From Bradyrhizobium rifense (GTDB lineage Bacteria; Pseudomonadota; Alphaproteobacteria; Rhizobiales; Xanthobacteraceae), in the NCBI RefSeq assembly GCF_008123425.1, contig NZ_VSSS01000014.1, positions 204,362 to 268,361 of the forward strand: 64,000 nucleotides of DNA, in the 5' to 3' direction. The stretch's first letter is position 1. Every line of letters starts with the position of its first letter. The position numbers were made by a program, and so were the translations under genes. Under the pieces are notes generated by a model. That model had not been told where the DNA came from and did not search any database. It worked only from the letters and a program-made list of their open reading frames with translations. Shown one piece after another: positions 1-8,756 of the stretch.

Positions 1-630
1 CAGCACGGTTTTGCCGGTCGACTTCCAGAGCTGGAGGAGTTGCTCGTTGAGGTGATCGCGCACGATTTCGTCGAGCGCGCCGAACGGCTCGTCCATCAGC
101 AGCAGCGCCGGATCGAAGGACAATGCGCGCGCGATCGAGACACGCTGCTGCATACCCCCGGAGAGCTGCCAGGGAAACTTGCGCTCGAAGCCGGTGAGGT
201 TGACCATCGACAGATAGCGCTCGACTCGCTGCTGCTGCTCGATCTCGGAATAGCCCATGATCTCCAGCGGCAGCTTCAGGTTCTTCTCGATGGTCCGCCA
301 GGGGAACAGCGCCGGCGCCTGGAACACATAGCCGTAGCTTCGGGCAAGACGCGCCCCTTCCGCGCTCATGCCGTTCACCATGAGCGTGCCGGAGGAGGGC
401 TGCTGCAAATCGGCGATCACCCGCAGCATCGTGGTCTTGCCGCAGCCGGACGGACCGATGAAGGAGACGAACTCGCCCTCGGCGACTTGCAGATTGACGT
501 CGGAGAGCGCCTCGACCCGACCGTCGGCCGTGTCGAACGTCAGCGAGATACTTTGTGCATCGACGACGAGCCGCCTTGGGGCGTGGTCCGCGATCGGTTC
601 GTCGGGTATGGAAAGACTTGGCTTTGGCAT
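1..630 (-). CDS. ABC transporter ATP-binding protein, nitrate/sulfonate (SsuB/TauB) type, partial
   Basis: The reverse strand is open from an ATG at 630 to the window edge, so the C-terminus is missing; 210 codons are visible. The translation has Walker A GPSGCGKTT, a Q-loop (YVFQAPALFPW), signature LSGGMQQR and Walker B LLLMDEPFGALDE, all intact. This layout is typical of the cytoplasmic ATPase of NitT/TauT-family importers for nitrate, sulfonates, taurine or pyrimidine-like solutes. It diverges from the molybdenum hydroxylase operon across a 198-bp spacer, so it may serve the same pathway. It is distinct from the second ATPase of this family at 11971-12819. The substrate cannot be told from the ATPase. 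Confidence 0.9.
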   Translation of the reverse strand, partial: MPKPSLSIPDEPIADHAPRRLVVDAQSISLTFDTADGRVEALSDVNLQVAEGEFVSFIGPSGCGKTTMLRVIADLQQPSSGTLMVNGMSAEGARLARSYGYVFQAPALFPWRTIEKNLKLPLEIMGYSEIEQQQRVERYLSMVNLTGFERKFPWQLSGGMQQRVSIARALSFDPALLLMDEPFGALDEIVRDHLNEQLLQLWKSTGKTVL

Positions 631-744
631 GGCGATGCGAAATATTGTCGCAAATGAGGATTGTCGTGGCGCGCCCAATGTTTGCGCAGGTGGGAAGCAT
701 AATAAGCAGGTTTTTGTCTGATTTCGAAGCAATTGACGCGCGGG

Positions 745-760
745 TGGCTTTTGACTTGCC
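745..760 (+). promoter_or_regulatory. Candidate sigma-54 (-24/-12) promoter of the hydroxylase operon
   Basis: The sequence TGGCTTTTGACTTGCC has the invariant GG-N10-GC spacing (GG at 746-747, GC at 758-759). It matches TGGC and TTGC of the RpoN consensus but not the ACG in between. It lies about 70 bp before the ATG at 829. RpoN control would fit a nitrogen-scavenging operon. No activator site was recognised, so this is a motif-level call. Confidence 0.4.
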
Positions 761-828
761 TCGTTCACAGCAGATAGTTTCGTGTTCGCTTTCGCAACAA
801 GCGCGCGAGCCCTCGATATGCGAGCCAT

Positions 829-1707
829 ATGAAGCCTGCTCCCTTCAAATTCGTCGCGGCGTCGTCGCTCGACCACGCACTTGCGCTGAAGGCCGAACAT
901 GGCGACGAAGCGCGCTTTCTCGCGGGCGGCCAAAGCCTTATCCCGGCGATGAATTTTCGCCTGGCGCGGCCTTCGGTGCTGATCGATATCAATGCGCTCA
1001 CCGGGCTTGCCGGCATCGATCGCTCGGAGACGGGTCAGGTCAGGGTAGGTGCCCTGACGCGCTACCGGGCGCTTGAGCGGGATGGCGATTTTCTAAGGGC
1101 GTGTCCGCTGTTCGCTGACGCGCTGCCGCATATCGCGCATCCGCAGATCCGCAACCGTGGTACCATCGGCGGCAATCTCTCCCACGCCGATCCGGCTTCG
1201 GAGCTGCCGGCGCTCGCGGTCGCCATGCAGGCGGAGATGCGGATCAGGTCGGCGGCAGGCGGGCGAACGGTGGCGGCGTCCGACTTCTTCGCCGGCCTGC
1301 TCACCACCGATCTCGCCAGCGACGAGATGCTGGTCGATATCACCTTTCCCGTCCTGGCCCCACGCAGCGGCGCCTGTTTCATGGAAATCGCGCGCCGCCG
1401 CGGCGATTTCGCCATCGCCGGCGTCGCGGCCATTGTGACGTTAGACGAGGAGCGCCGCTGTGCGAGCGTCCGGCTCGCGCTCTGCGGTGTCGGCGAGACG
1501 CCGGTGGATGCCGGCGCCGCCACCTCGCCGATGCTCGGCAGCCGCGTGACGGGCGAGGTGATCGACACGGTCGCCGCTGGCGTGCGGGAGCTCATCGCGC
1601 CGTCCGGCAACGTTCACGGCAGCCCGGACTACCAGCGGCACGTGGCCGGCGTGCTGGTCCAGCGCGCCATCCGCACCGCTCATCAACGGATTGGCCATGC
1701 AGCCTGA
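829..1707 (+). CDS. Molybdenum hydroxylase FAD-binding subunit (CoxM/CutM type)
   Basis: A 292-residue FAD subunit of a xanthine dehydrogenase-family enzyme, which passes electrons from the iron-sulfur subunit to an acceptor. It starts MKPAPFKFVAASSLDHALAL and carries FAD-binding signatures: AGGQSLIPAMNFRLARP near residues 41-57 and TIGGNLSHADPASELP near 113-128, followed by the CO-dehydrogenase flavoprotein C-terminal domain. Length is normal for the family. It is the first gene of a tight plus-strand operon and its 3' end overlaps the next gene. The split M-S-L gene order is that of bacterial carbon monoxide, nicotinate and purine hydroxylases; the substrate is not evident from this subunit. 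Confidence 0.92.
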   Translation: MKPAPFKFVAASSLDHALALKAEHGDEARFLAGGQSLIPAMNFRLARPSVLIDINALTGLAGIDRSETGQVRVGALTRYRALERDGDFLRACPLFADALPHIAHPQIRNRGTIGGNLSHADPASELPALAVAMQAEMRIRSAAGGRTVAASDFFAGLLTTDLASDEMLVDITFPVLAPRSGACFMEIARRRGDFAIAGVAAIVTLDEERRCASVRLALCGVGETPVDAGAATSPMLGSRVTGEVIDTVAAGVRELIAPSGNVHGSPDYQRHVAGVLVQRAIRTAHQRIGHAA

Positions 1708-2188
1708 CCAGCATGAGATCGAGTTTACGGTGAATGGCACCCATTATCGGCGCATGGTCGAATCGCGCATGCTGCTGTCCGATTTCCTGCGTCATGAGCT
1801 GGGGCTCGCCGGCACCCATGTCGGCTGCGAGCACGGCGTGTGCGGGGCTTGCACCATCCTTCTCGACGGCCATCCGGTCCGTTCCTGCCTGATGCTCGCG
1901 GTGCAGGCCAATGGCCGCGCGCTTGCGACGGTCGAGGGGCTGGCGTCAGCGAGCGGCGAGCTGCATCCGGTGCAGCAGGCAATGCACGCGCATCACGGCC
2001 TGCAATGCGGCTACTGCACGCCCGGGATCCTGATGACCATGACGGCCTATCTGGCGGAGCATCCGTCACCATCGGAGGACGAGGTGCGCGAGGCGCTGTC
2101 CGGCAATCTCTGCCGCTGCACCGGCTATCAGAACATCGTCGATGCGATGATGGATGCGGCTGCGCGGATGCGGGAGGCGGCGCCATGA
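1697..2188 (+). CDS. Molybdenum hydroxylase [2Fe-2S] subunit (CoxS type)
   Basis: A 163-residue iron-sulfur subunit. The N-terminal plant-ferredoxin cluster uses GCEHGVCGACTILLDG followed by RSC, and the C-terminal helical cluster uses QCGYCTPG and GNLCRCTGY, so all eight cysteines are present. The ATG at 1697 is preferred over the in-frame TTG at 1691 because ACGGA lies about 8 nt upstream. The gene overlaps the end of the FAD subunit and its stop overlaps the start of the large subunit (ATGA), indicating translational coupling. It is expected to shuttle electrons from the molybdenum centre to FAD in the cytoplasm. Confidence 0.94.
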   Translation: MQPDQHEIEFTVNGTHYRRMVESRMLLSDFLRHELGLAGTHVGCEHGVCGACTILLDGHPVRSCLMLAVQANGRALATVEGLASASGELHPVQQAMHAHHGLQCGYCTPGILMTMTAYLAEHPSPSEDEVREALSGNLCRCTGYQNIVDAMMDAAARMREAAP

Positions 2189-4530
2189 GCACCCGCTTCT
2201 TCGGCGCGCCGGTCAAGCGCAATGAGGACAGGAAGCTCCTGACCGGACAGGCGCTGTTCATCGACGATGTCGAGCTGCCGGGCATGCTGCATGTCGCTTT
2301 CCTGCGCAGTCAGGTTGCTCATGCCCGCCTCAAGCATATCGACGTATCGCGCGCACGGAAGCGGGCGGGCATCGTCGCGGTCTATGTTGCCGAGGACTAT
2401 GGCGACTATTGGCAGCCCGGTCCGCTTCTGGTGCAGCCGCCGCCGATTCCGGGAAGCACCTTCAATCCGCGAACCCAGGTGCCGCTCGCCAGGGACAAGG
2501 TGCGCTATGTCGGCGAGCCGCTGGCCGTTGTCGTCGCTGAGAGCCGTTACCTCGCCGAGGATGCGCTGGACGATATCGATGTGGAGCTGGAGCAGCTATC
2601 CGCGGTCGTCGACATCGAGCAGGCGCTGACGTCCTCATCGGCGTGGGTCCACGACGATCTCGGCTCGAATGTCGCAGCCCATGTCCACCAGGTCAAAGGC
2701 GACTATCGCAAGGCTGCCGCGAACGCGCACATCATCCTCAAGCGCCGCTTTCGCTACGAGCACGGCATCTCCTCGCCGATCGAGACTCGCGGCGTGGTCG
2801 CGCAGTGGAATGCGCGCGGTCAGCAGATGACGATCTGGGATACGACCCAGGCGCCGGTCTTCATCCGCAACGGTCTTGCCGCCATGCTCGGCCTCGGCGA
2901 GCGGCAGGTGCGCGTCATCGCGCCCTTCGTCGGCGGCGGCTTTGGGCCGAAGATCATGATGTTCTATCCGGAAGAGGTGGCGCTGCCCTGGATCTCCATG
3001 CGGCTCAACCGTCCGGTCAAGTGGATCGAGGACCGACTCGAGCATTTCGTTGCGACCACGCATGAGCGCGGCCAAATTCACGACGCCGAGATCGCCGTCG
3101 CGGCCGACGGCCGCATCCTCGGCGTCAAGGACGTCTTCCTGCACGACACCGGCGCCTACAACCCTTACGGCCTGACAGTGCCGATCAACAGCCAGTGCAC
3201 GCTGCTCGGCCCCTACGTGATCCCGGCCTATGACAGCACGTTCACGGCCGTGTTCACCAATCTGCCGATCGTCACGCCCTATCGGGGCGCCGGGAGACAG
3301 CACGGTGTTTTCGTGATTGAGCGGCTGCTTGATCTCGCCGCGCGGGAGCTCAACATCGATCGCGCGGAGATCCGGCGGCGCAACCTGATTCCGCCGGACG
3401 CCTTTCCATACAACAACGAGATCATCTTCCAGGACTTCGCGCCGCTCAGCTATGACAGCGGCAATTACGAGCCGGTGCTCGCCAAGGCGCTCGACGCGAT
3501 CGGATATCAGTACTTCCTGAAGGAGGAGCAGCCCAGGCTCCGCGAGGAAGGACGCTGCGTCGGTATCGGCATCGCCTGCTACGTCGAGGGCACTGGCATC
3601 GGCCCGTATGAGGGCGCCAAGGTGCAGGTGCAGACCAACGGCAAGGTGAATGTCGCGACCGGCATCGGCACCCAGGGGCAGGGGCATTTCACGAGCTTCG
3701 CCCAGATCGTCGCCGACCAGCTCGGCGTCGATCCGGCTGACGTCGATATTGTCACCGGTGACACCGACCAGTTCTACTGGGGCGCCGGTACCTTTGCGAG
3801 CCGCGGCGCGGTGGTGGCGGGGAACGCCGTCAGCGCGGCGTCGTCCGTGGTCAGGCAGAAGGCCTTGAAGCTCGCGGCCGACGCCTTCGAATGCGCCGAG
3901 GAGGACCTCGTCCTGGCCGACGGAAAAGTGTCGATCGCAGGGATTCCCGGAAAGTTCATCCGCCTCGGCGAGCTTGCGCAGCGCGCCAATCCGATGCGCG
4001 GTGCGGTGAAGCCGGGCACCGAGCCGGGGCTCGAATCCACGCAATATTTCGGTCCGCCCTCCGGCGCGACCGCCAACGGCGTTCATGCCGCGATCGTCGA
4101 GATCGATCCGCTGACCTTCGAGCTGAAGGTGCTCAAATATGTCGTGGTCCATGATTGCGGCACGGTGATCAATCCGATGATCCTCGAAGGCCAGATCCAT
4201 GGCGGCGTCGCGCAAGGCATCGGCAACGCCTTCTTCGAGAAGCTCGCCTTCGACGATCAGGGCCAGCTTCTCAATGCTTCGCTCGCCGACTATCTGCTGC
4301 CGACCGCGCTCGACGTGCCACGCATGGAGCTTGACCATACGGTGACGCCGTCGCCGCTCAATCCGCTCGGCATCAAGGGCGCAGGTGAGGCGGGAGCCAT
4401 TCCGGTGGGGGCCGTGTTCGCGCAGGCGATCGAGGATGCGCTCCAGCTCACCTCGCGCAAGCTCGAGCTGTTGGAGATTCCGCTGAGCCCGAGCCGGTTG
4501 TTCGAGCTGACACGACAGGAGGCCCCATGA
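2185..4530 (+). CDS. Molybdenum hydroxylase large catalytic subunit (CoxL/XdhB-like)
   Basis: A 781-residue molybdopterin-binding subunit starting at the ATG of the ATGA overlap (MSTRFFGAPVKRNEDRKLLTG). The a/b hammerhead domain lies at about 20-135. The molybdopterin region includes GGGFGPK near residue 251, the active-site loop PYRGAGRQ near 365, and KGAGEAG near 731-737, whose Glu is the expected catalytic base. The loop lacks the VAYRCSFR signature of true (form I) CO dehydrogenase and resembles form II / general aldehyde and N-heterocycle hydroxylases, so it is not expected to oxidise CO. The ring-opening hydrolase next door suggests hydroxylation of an N-heterocycle, for example a uracil-like ring; this is inference. 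Confidence 0.92.
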   Translation: MSTRFFGAPVKRNEDRKLLTGQALFIDDVELPGMLHVAFLRSQVAHARLKHIDVSRARKRAGIVAVYVAEDYGDYWQPGPLLVQPPPIPGSTFNPRTQVPLARDKVRYVGEPLAVVVAESRYLAEDALDDIDVELEQLSAVVDIEQALTSSSAWVHDDLGSNVAAHVHQVKGDYRKAAANAHIILKRRFRYEHGISSPIETRGVVAQWNARGQQMTIWDTTQAPVFIRNGLAAMLGLGERQVRVIAPFVGGGFGPKIMMFYPEEVALPWISMRLNRPVKWIEDRLEHFVATTHERGQIHDAEIAVAADGRILGVKDVFLHDTGAYNPYGLTVPINSQCTLLGPYVIPAYDSTFTAVFTNLPIVTPYRGAGRQHGVFVIERLLDLAARELNIDRAEIRRRNLIPPDAFPYNNEIIFQDFAPLSYDSGNYEPVLAKALDAIGYQYFLKEEQPRLREEGRCVGIGIACYVEGTGIGPYEGAKVQVQTNGKVNVATGIGTQGQGHFTSFAQIVADQLGVDPADVDIVTGDTDQFYWGAGTFASRGAVVAGNAVSAASSVVRQKALKLAADAFECAEEDLVLADGKVSIAGIPGKFIRLGELAQRANPMRGAVKPGTEPGLESTQYFGPPSGATANGVHAAIVEIDPLTFELKVLKYVVVHDCGTVINPMILEGQIHGGVAQGIGNAFFEKLAFDDQGQLLNASLADYLLPTALDVPRMELDHTVTPSPLNPLGIKGAGEAGAIPVGAVFAQAIEDALQLTSRKLELLEIPLSPSRLFELTRQEAP

Positions 4531-5642
4531 GAACGGCACGCGTGTTTCGCCTTTCGATGGCCCATCCTGGCGATCTCTCCGAGCTCGACGGTCTGATTGT
4601 GAGTGGCACGATCAAGGCGGCCGACGTTGCGGCCATCATCGGCAAGACCGAGGGCAATGGCGGCGTCAACGACTTCACCCGCGGCTACTTTACCCAGACG
4701 CTGATGGCGCTGCTGTCGAAGCATCTCGGAAGGCCGGCCGCCGAGCTAGTCCGCGAGGTTCCCTGCGTGCTGTCCGGTGGCACCGAGGGCGTGATGAGCC
4801 CGCATTACAGCGTCTTCTGCGTCAGCGAGGGCGAAGCCGCAAAGCGGTATCCCTCGGCGCTCGCGATCGGCACCGCCTTCAGCGCGCCGGTTCCGGCCGA
4901 GGATGTTGGCCGGAGCGCGCATGTCGAGAGCGTGGCGGCGACCGTGCGCGCAGCGATTCTCGGCGCCGGAATCGAGAGGGCCGAGGACGTGCATTTCGTG
5001 CAGGTGAAATGCCCCTGCGTGACGGTGGCGCGGGCGGCCGCGGCCATCGCCGCCGGCAAGACGCCGCTGACCAGCGACCCCAACAAGTCGATGGCGTTTG
5101 CGCGCGCCGCGGGCGCCTTTGGCGTTGCGCTCGGGCTGTCCGAGATCAAACCGGACGACTTTACCGATGCTTCGCTGCTCGCAGATTTTGCGATCCAGTC
5201 GCCGCGTGCCAGCATTTCCTCGGGCGTCGAGGTCGAAAGCAACGAGGTCGTGGTGCTCGGCAACAGCCCGAACTGGGCGGGCGATTTGCGCATCGCGCAC
5301 CGGCCAATGAGCGATGCACTCGATATCGGTGGGGTCGTCGACGTGCTCGCCGATCTCGGCTTCGCGGCCAGCCCGCAGGTTTCCGCTGCCGATGCCACGC
5401 GCATCTCCTCGGTGCTGGTCAAATGCGAGCCGGACCGGCGCGGCCGGATCCGCGGTCACCGCCACACCATGCTCGACGACACCGACATCAACGCACAGCG
5501 CCACATCCGCGGCGCGGTTGCCGGCCTCGTTGCCGGCGTGATCGGCGATGGACGCATTTTCGTCTCGGGCGGTGCCGAGCATCAGGGGCCGGATGGCGGC
5601 GGCCTGATCGCCGTGATCGCGTCGCAGGAAGGGGCTGGCTAG
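4527..5642 (+). CDS. Ring-opening amidohydrolase (cyanuric acid hydrolase / barbiturase family)
   Basis: A 371-residue member of the small AtzD/barbiturase family, enzymes that hydrolyse one amide bond of a cyclic ureide and open the ring. All three Ser-Lys repeats of the fold are visible: GKTEGNGGVND (Lys40) with VLSGGTEGV (Ser83); VQVKCP (Lys161) with a Ser-Ser-Gly near 229; and VLVKCEPD (Lys about 291) with FVSGGAEHQGPDGGG (Ser about 343). Length matches the family. The start overlaps the hydroxylase stop (ATGA). Motifs alone do not separate barbiturase from cyanuric acid hydrolase; a molybdenum hydroxylase upstream and an amidase downstream fit oxidative pyrimidine breakdown, while triazine breakdown is the alternative. 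Confidence 0.9.
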   Translation: MRTARVFRLSMAHPGDLSELDGLIVSGTIKAADVAAIIGKTEGNGGVNDFTRGYFTQTLMALLSKHLGRPAAELVREVPCVLSGGTEGVMSPHYSVFCVSEGEAAKRYPSALAIGTAFSAPVPAEDVGRSAHVESVAATVRAAILGAGIERAEDVHFVQVKCPCVTVARAAAAIAAGKTPLTSDPNKSMAFARAAGAFGVALGLSEIKPDDFTDASLLADFAIQSPRASISSGVEVESNEVVVLGNSPNWAGDLRIAHRPMSDALDIGGVVDVLADLGFAASPQVSAADATRISSVLVKCEPDRRGRIRGHRHTMLDDTDINAQRHIRGAVAGLVAGVIGDGRIFVSGGAEHQGPDGGGLIAVIASQEGAG

Positions 5643-6845
5643 ATGCGGATTGTCATCATCGGCGCTGGTGTCGCGGGATGCGTGATGGCGCGGCGGCTCG
5701 CAGCTCTCGACGGCGTCGAAGTGACCTGTCTCGAGCGCGTCAGCCGCGACGACCATTCCGAGGCAGGCACCGGGCTCAATGTCGGGCCGAATGCGGTGAA
5801 GGGGCTGCGCGCGGTCGATCCGGAACTTGCCGCGCGCATCACCGAGGCGAGCTTCGTCTGGGCCAATTGGCGTATTTCGCTCACCGACGGCACTGTGCTG
5901 TTCGATCTGCCGCTCAAGGACGTCGCCGAAGGTCCGGGTTGGCGGATCCGCTGGTCGGAGCTCTATCGCGTGCTGCGCGAGGCGGCCGGCGCGAGTGTCG
6001 CCTATGGCTGCGAGATCACGCAAATCGCGCGCGATGCCGCCGATCCGCGCAAGACAAAGGTCGCCTGGCGTCAGGATGGCCGCGAGCATCGGCTTGACAG
6101 CATCGATCTCTTGATTGCGGCGGACGGCCGCTACTCCGATGTGCGGCGGACTATCTCCGGCGAGGCGCCGGTGCGTCTCACGGGCGTCGCGATCTCGCGT
6201 CTCCTGGTGCCGGACACCTCGCGCGGCCTGATCGACGACTATGAGCAATGGTTCAACGGGCCGAACCGGTTGCTGGCGTTCCGCGTGCCGCCGGATCATG
6301 TCTATCTGGCCGGCACGTTCCCGATCGAATCGGAGATCCCGGAAGCCCGCAAGACGCCCGATGCGCTGCGCGCCGCCTATGCGCCGGCTCACGCGCCGCC
6401 GAGTGACCAGGCGCGCTGGCTCGTCGACCAGCTTTGCGATGGTGTCGCCGACACGCATTGGGCGCGGATGCAGGAGCATGACTTGCTGTACCGTGCCGCC
6501 GACTGCAACGTGCTCTATCTTGGCGACGCCGCTCATGGCATGGTGCCGACCCTCGGCCAGGGGGCGACACAGGCGATCGAGGATGCCGCCTTTGCGGCGG
6601 CGCTGATCACGCAACGCCACCAGGCCGGCGCGCGCGACGTCGTCCGGTGGCTTGCGGAGATTGAGGCGCTGCGGTCTGATCGTATGCGCTTCGTCATGGA
6701 GTTTTCACTGGCCGCGAGCGACACGATTCTCGCCGGCGGGGATCCTGTCGCGGGCACGCGCAAGAAGAGCGACGAACCGTTTCGCAACAATCTGAAGGCG
6801 CTTTATCGTCAAATCGGCCTGCCGATCGACGGCAGTCAAGCGTGA
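5643..6845 (+). CDS. FAD-dependent aromatic/heterocycle monooxygenase
   Basis: A 400-residue group A flavoprotein monooxygenase (PHBH fold). It has the dinucleotide motif GAGVAGCVMARRLA at residues 7-20, the DG motif LLIAADGRYSDVRR near 157-170 and the GD motif YLGDAAHGMVPTLGQGA near 295-311. Such enzymes hydroxylate activated rings with NAD(P)H and O2; relatives act on salicylate, 6-hydroxynicotinate and urate. The ATG follows the preceding stop with no gap, so it belongs to the hydroxylase/ring-opening operon. Whether it hydroxylates the same ring or an analogue is unknown. Confidence 0.88.
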   Translation: MRIVIIGAGVAGCVMARRLAALDGVEVTCLERVSRDDHSEAGTGLNVGPNAVKGLRAVDPELAARITEASFVWANWRISLTDGTVLFDLPLKDVAEGPGWRIRWSELYRVLREAAGASVAYGCEITQIARDAADPRKTKVAWRQDGREHRLDSIDLLIAADGRYSDVRRTISGEAPVRLTGVAISRLLVPDTSRGLIDDYEQWFNGPNRLLAFRVPPDHVYLAGTFPIESEIPEARKTPDALRAAYAPAHAPPSDQARWLVDQLCDGVADTHWARMQEHDLLYRAADCNVLYLGDAAHGMVPTLGQGATQAIEDAAFAAALITQRHQAGARDVVRWLAEIEALRSDRMRFVMEFSLAASDTILAGGDPVAGTRKKSDEPFRNNLKALYRQIGLPIDGSQA

Positions 6846-6857
6846 GGAGATATTGAG

Positions 6858-7364
6858 ATGACCGATCTGCCGCTCGCGACCGTCCACGGTCTCTATCACA
6901 TTGCAATCAAGACCGATGATCTCGCCGCGACCAGGAAGTTCTGGACCGCCATCATCGGGCTACGCGAATTTCCCCGGCCTGATTTCGGCTATCCCGGCGC
7001 CTGGCTCGGCTGCCCTCAGCCGGGCGGGCTCGGCATCATCCATGTCTATGCCGGCGGTCCCGCGCTCGGCCCCGAAGGCAAGGCGCCGGCCGGCACGGCG
7101 GCCATCGATCACGTCTCGCTGTCTTGTTCGGGCTATCGCTCCTACGTGACGCGCTTCAAGGCGGCCGGCCTCGATTGGCGCGAGTTCATCGTGCCCGGCA
7201 CTTCGCTGTGGCAGCTTTTCGTCTATGATCCCTCCGGCGTGCAGCTCGAGCTGACCTTCGAATCCTTCGGGGAAGGCGAGGAGAAGCCGGACGTGTCGCC
7301 GGCCCGCAAATATGTCGCGGGCGCGAGTTTCTTCGACAAGGCCACCTACCCGAAGCTCGCCTGA
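6858..7364 (+). CDS. VOC (glyoxalase/dioxygenase fold) family protein
   Basis: A 168-residue single-unit vicinal oxygen chelate protein, starting after a good GGAG site in gtgAGGAGAtattg. The fold is seen as HGLYHIAIKTDDLAATRKFW (metal His near residue 12), DHVSLSC near 88-94 and a C-terminal DPSGVQLELTFE with the expected Glu ligand. A similar protein sits at 60637-61074 (shared FPGAW/YPGAW and LWQIF/LWQLF patches). In this operon it might be a dioxygenase or lyase acting on a pathway intermediate, but VOC proteins are too diverse to name the reaction. It lies 12 nt after the monooxygenase and 3 nt before the amidase. Confidence 0.85.
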   Translation: MTDLPLATVHGLYHIAIKTDDLAATRKFWTAIIGLREFPRPDFGYPGAWLGCPQPGGLGIIHVYAGGPALGPEGKAPAGTAAIDHVSLSCSGYRSYVTRFKAAGLDWREFIVPGTSLWQLFVYDPSGVQLELTFESFGEGEEKPDVSPARKYVAGASFFDKATYPKLA

Positions 7365-7367
7365 TCG

Positions 7368-8756
7368 ATGCACGATCGCGCTCCGCTCTGGGCCATGTCG
7401 GCGTGCGAGTTCGTGCGCGCCTTTGCGGACGGCCTTTCGCCACGCGCGGTGATCGAGGCGACGCTCTCGCATATCGCAGCGACCAATCCGCGCCTCAATG
7501 CGATCGTCACGCTCGATGAGGCTGGCGCGCTCGCTGCGGCAGATGCAAGCGCGAGGCGTTGGCGCGACAGGCGCCCCGCAAGCGCACTCGACGGCGTGCC
7601 GATCACGGTCAAGGACAACATCCTTGTCGCGGGGCTGCGCGCAACCTGGGGCTCAAGGCTCTATCGCGACTTCGTGCCCGATGAGGACGAATTGCCCGTG
7701 CGTCGGCTGCGCGAGGCCGGCGCCATCATTCTCGGCAAAACCAACGTGCCTGAATTGACCCTGCACGGTTACACCGACAATGCGCTGTTCGGTACCACCG
7801 GCAACCCCTGGGATCCGGCTCTGACGCCAGGTGGTTCGAGCGGCGGTGCGGTGGCAGCGGTAGCCAGCGGAATGTGCACGCTCGCACTCGCGACCGATGG
7901 CGGCGGCTCGATCCGGCGCCCGGCCGCTCACACCGGCCTCGTCGGCTTCAAACCCTCACGCGACACTGTGGCGCGTGGCAAAGGTTTCCCGGCGATCCTG
8001 GGTGAGTTCGAGGTCATCGGCCCGATCGCACGCTGTGCCGAGGATGTCCTCGCTGCCATGGACGTGATTGCTGCGCCTGCGTGGTCGCGCCTCATGGCTG
8101 AGCCGCTCACGCCGCGGCCGCGCGTCGCCTATGTGTCGACATTTGGCAGAGCGCCTGTCGACCCTTTCATTCGTGACGTGATCGAAGGCACGATCGCGCG
8201 GGCTCGGGCGCTCGGCCTCGACGTCGAGACCCTGTCGCCGTTCACGTTGGCCGATCCGCTAGATGCCGTGTGGCCTGTGGTCAGCCAGACTGGCGTCGCA
8301 TGGCTCCTGGAACGGCATCCGGGTTGGCAGGGCCAGGTTGGTTCGGCCATCGCCGAGATGGAGGCGGCCGGGCGCCGCTTGACGGCGCGCGACTATCTGG
8401 ATGCGCTCGACCAGGTCGCGGCCTTGTGCCGGTCTTTCGATGCGTTGTTCGCGCAGTACGACTTCCTGATCACGCCGTCTGCCGCGGCGATGCCGTGGCC
8501 GGCCACCGAATCCCATCCCGCCGTCATCGACGGCCAGTCGGTCGGTCCGCGCGGCCATGCGGTGTTCACGGCGATCGCGAATGCGCTCGGCCTGCCTGCC
8601 ATATCACTTCCCTGTATCATCCCCGACGGCGCGCTTCCTGTCGGGCTGCAAGTGATCGCGGGCTCCGGTCATGATGGCTGGCTGATGAAGTTCGCGCGCG
8701 AATATGAAGGTCGGTTGTTCACGCACCGATGGCCGAATGTCCTCCCTGGCGTTTAA
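7368..8756 (+). CDS. Amidase, amidase-signature (AS) family
   Basis: A 462-residue AS-family amide hydrolase with the full Ser-cisSer-Lys triad: Lys82 (ITVKDN), cis-Ser157 (TPGGSSGG) and nucleophile Ser181 (DGGGSIRRPAA). The Lys/Ser/Ser spacing is that of malonamidase and 1-carboxybiuret hydrolase (AtzE) relatives. As the last gene of the operon it is well placed to hydrolyse the linear ureide or amide released by the ring-opening enzyme, a ureidomalonate- or carboxybiuret-like compound; that role is inferred. Its stop codon overlaps the stop of the convergent Rieske gene by 4 nt. Confidence 0.9.
   Translation: MHDRAPLWAMSACEFVRAFADGLSPRAVIEATLSHIAATNPRLNAIVTLDEAGALAAADASARRWRDRRPASALDGVPITVKDNILVAGLRATWGSRLYRDFVPDEDELPVRRLREAGAIILGKTNVPELTLHGYTDNALFGTTGNPWDPALTPGGSSGGAVAAVASGMCTLALATDGGGSIRRPAAHTGLVGFKPSRDTVARGKGFPAILGEFEVIGPIARCAEDVLAAMDVIAAPAWSRLMAEPLTPRPRVAYVSTFGRAPVDPFIRDVIEGTIARARALGLDVETLSPFTLADPLDAVWPVVSQTGVAWLLERHPGWQGQVGSAIAEMEAAGRRLTARDYLDALDQVAALCRSFDALFAQYDFLITPSAAAMPWPATESHPAVIDGQSVGPRGHAVFTAIANALGLPAISLPCIIPDGALPVGLQVIAGSGHDGWLMKFAREYEGRLFTHRWPNVLPGV

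Noticed and set aside
783..799. TGTTCGCTTTCGCAACA as a third LysR operator
   Set aside because: The arms are imperfect and the overall length is 17 instead of 19 nt, so it is too weak to list as a site, although its place upstream of the hydroxylase operon is suggestive.
829..4530. Carbon monoxide dehydrogenase (CoxMSL)
   Set aside because: The subunit order matches, but the active-site loop is PYRGAGRQ rather than the Cys-containing loop required for the Mo-Cu centre.
2635..4539. 634-codon open frame on the minus strand
   Set aside because: It is exactly antisense to the molybdenum hydroxylase large subunit, has no recognisable domain and results from GC-rich codon bias.
4746..6620. 624-codon open frame on the minus strand
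   Set aside because: Antisense to the ring-opening hydrolase and FAD monooxygenase, both of which have complete family motifs on the plus strand.
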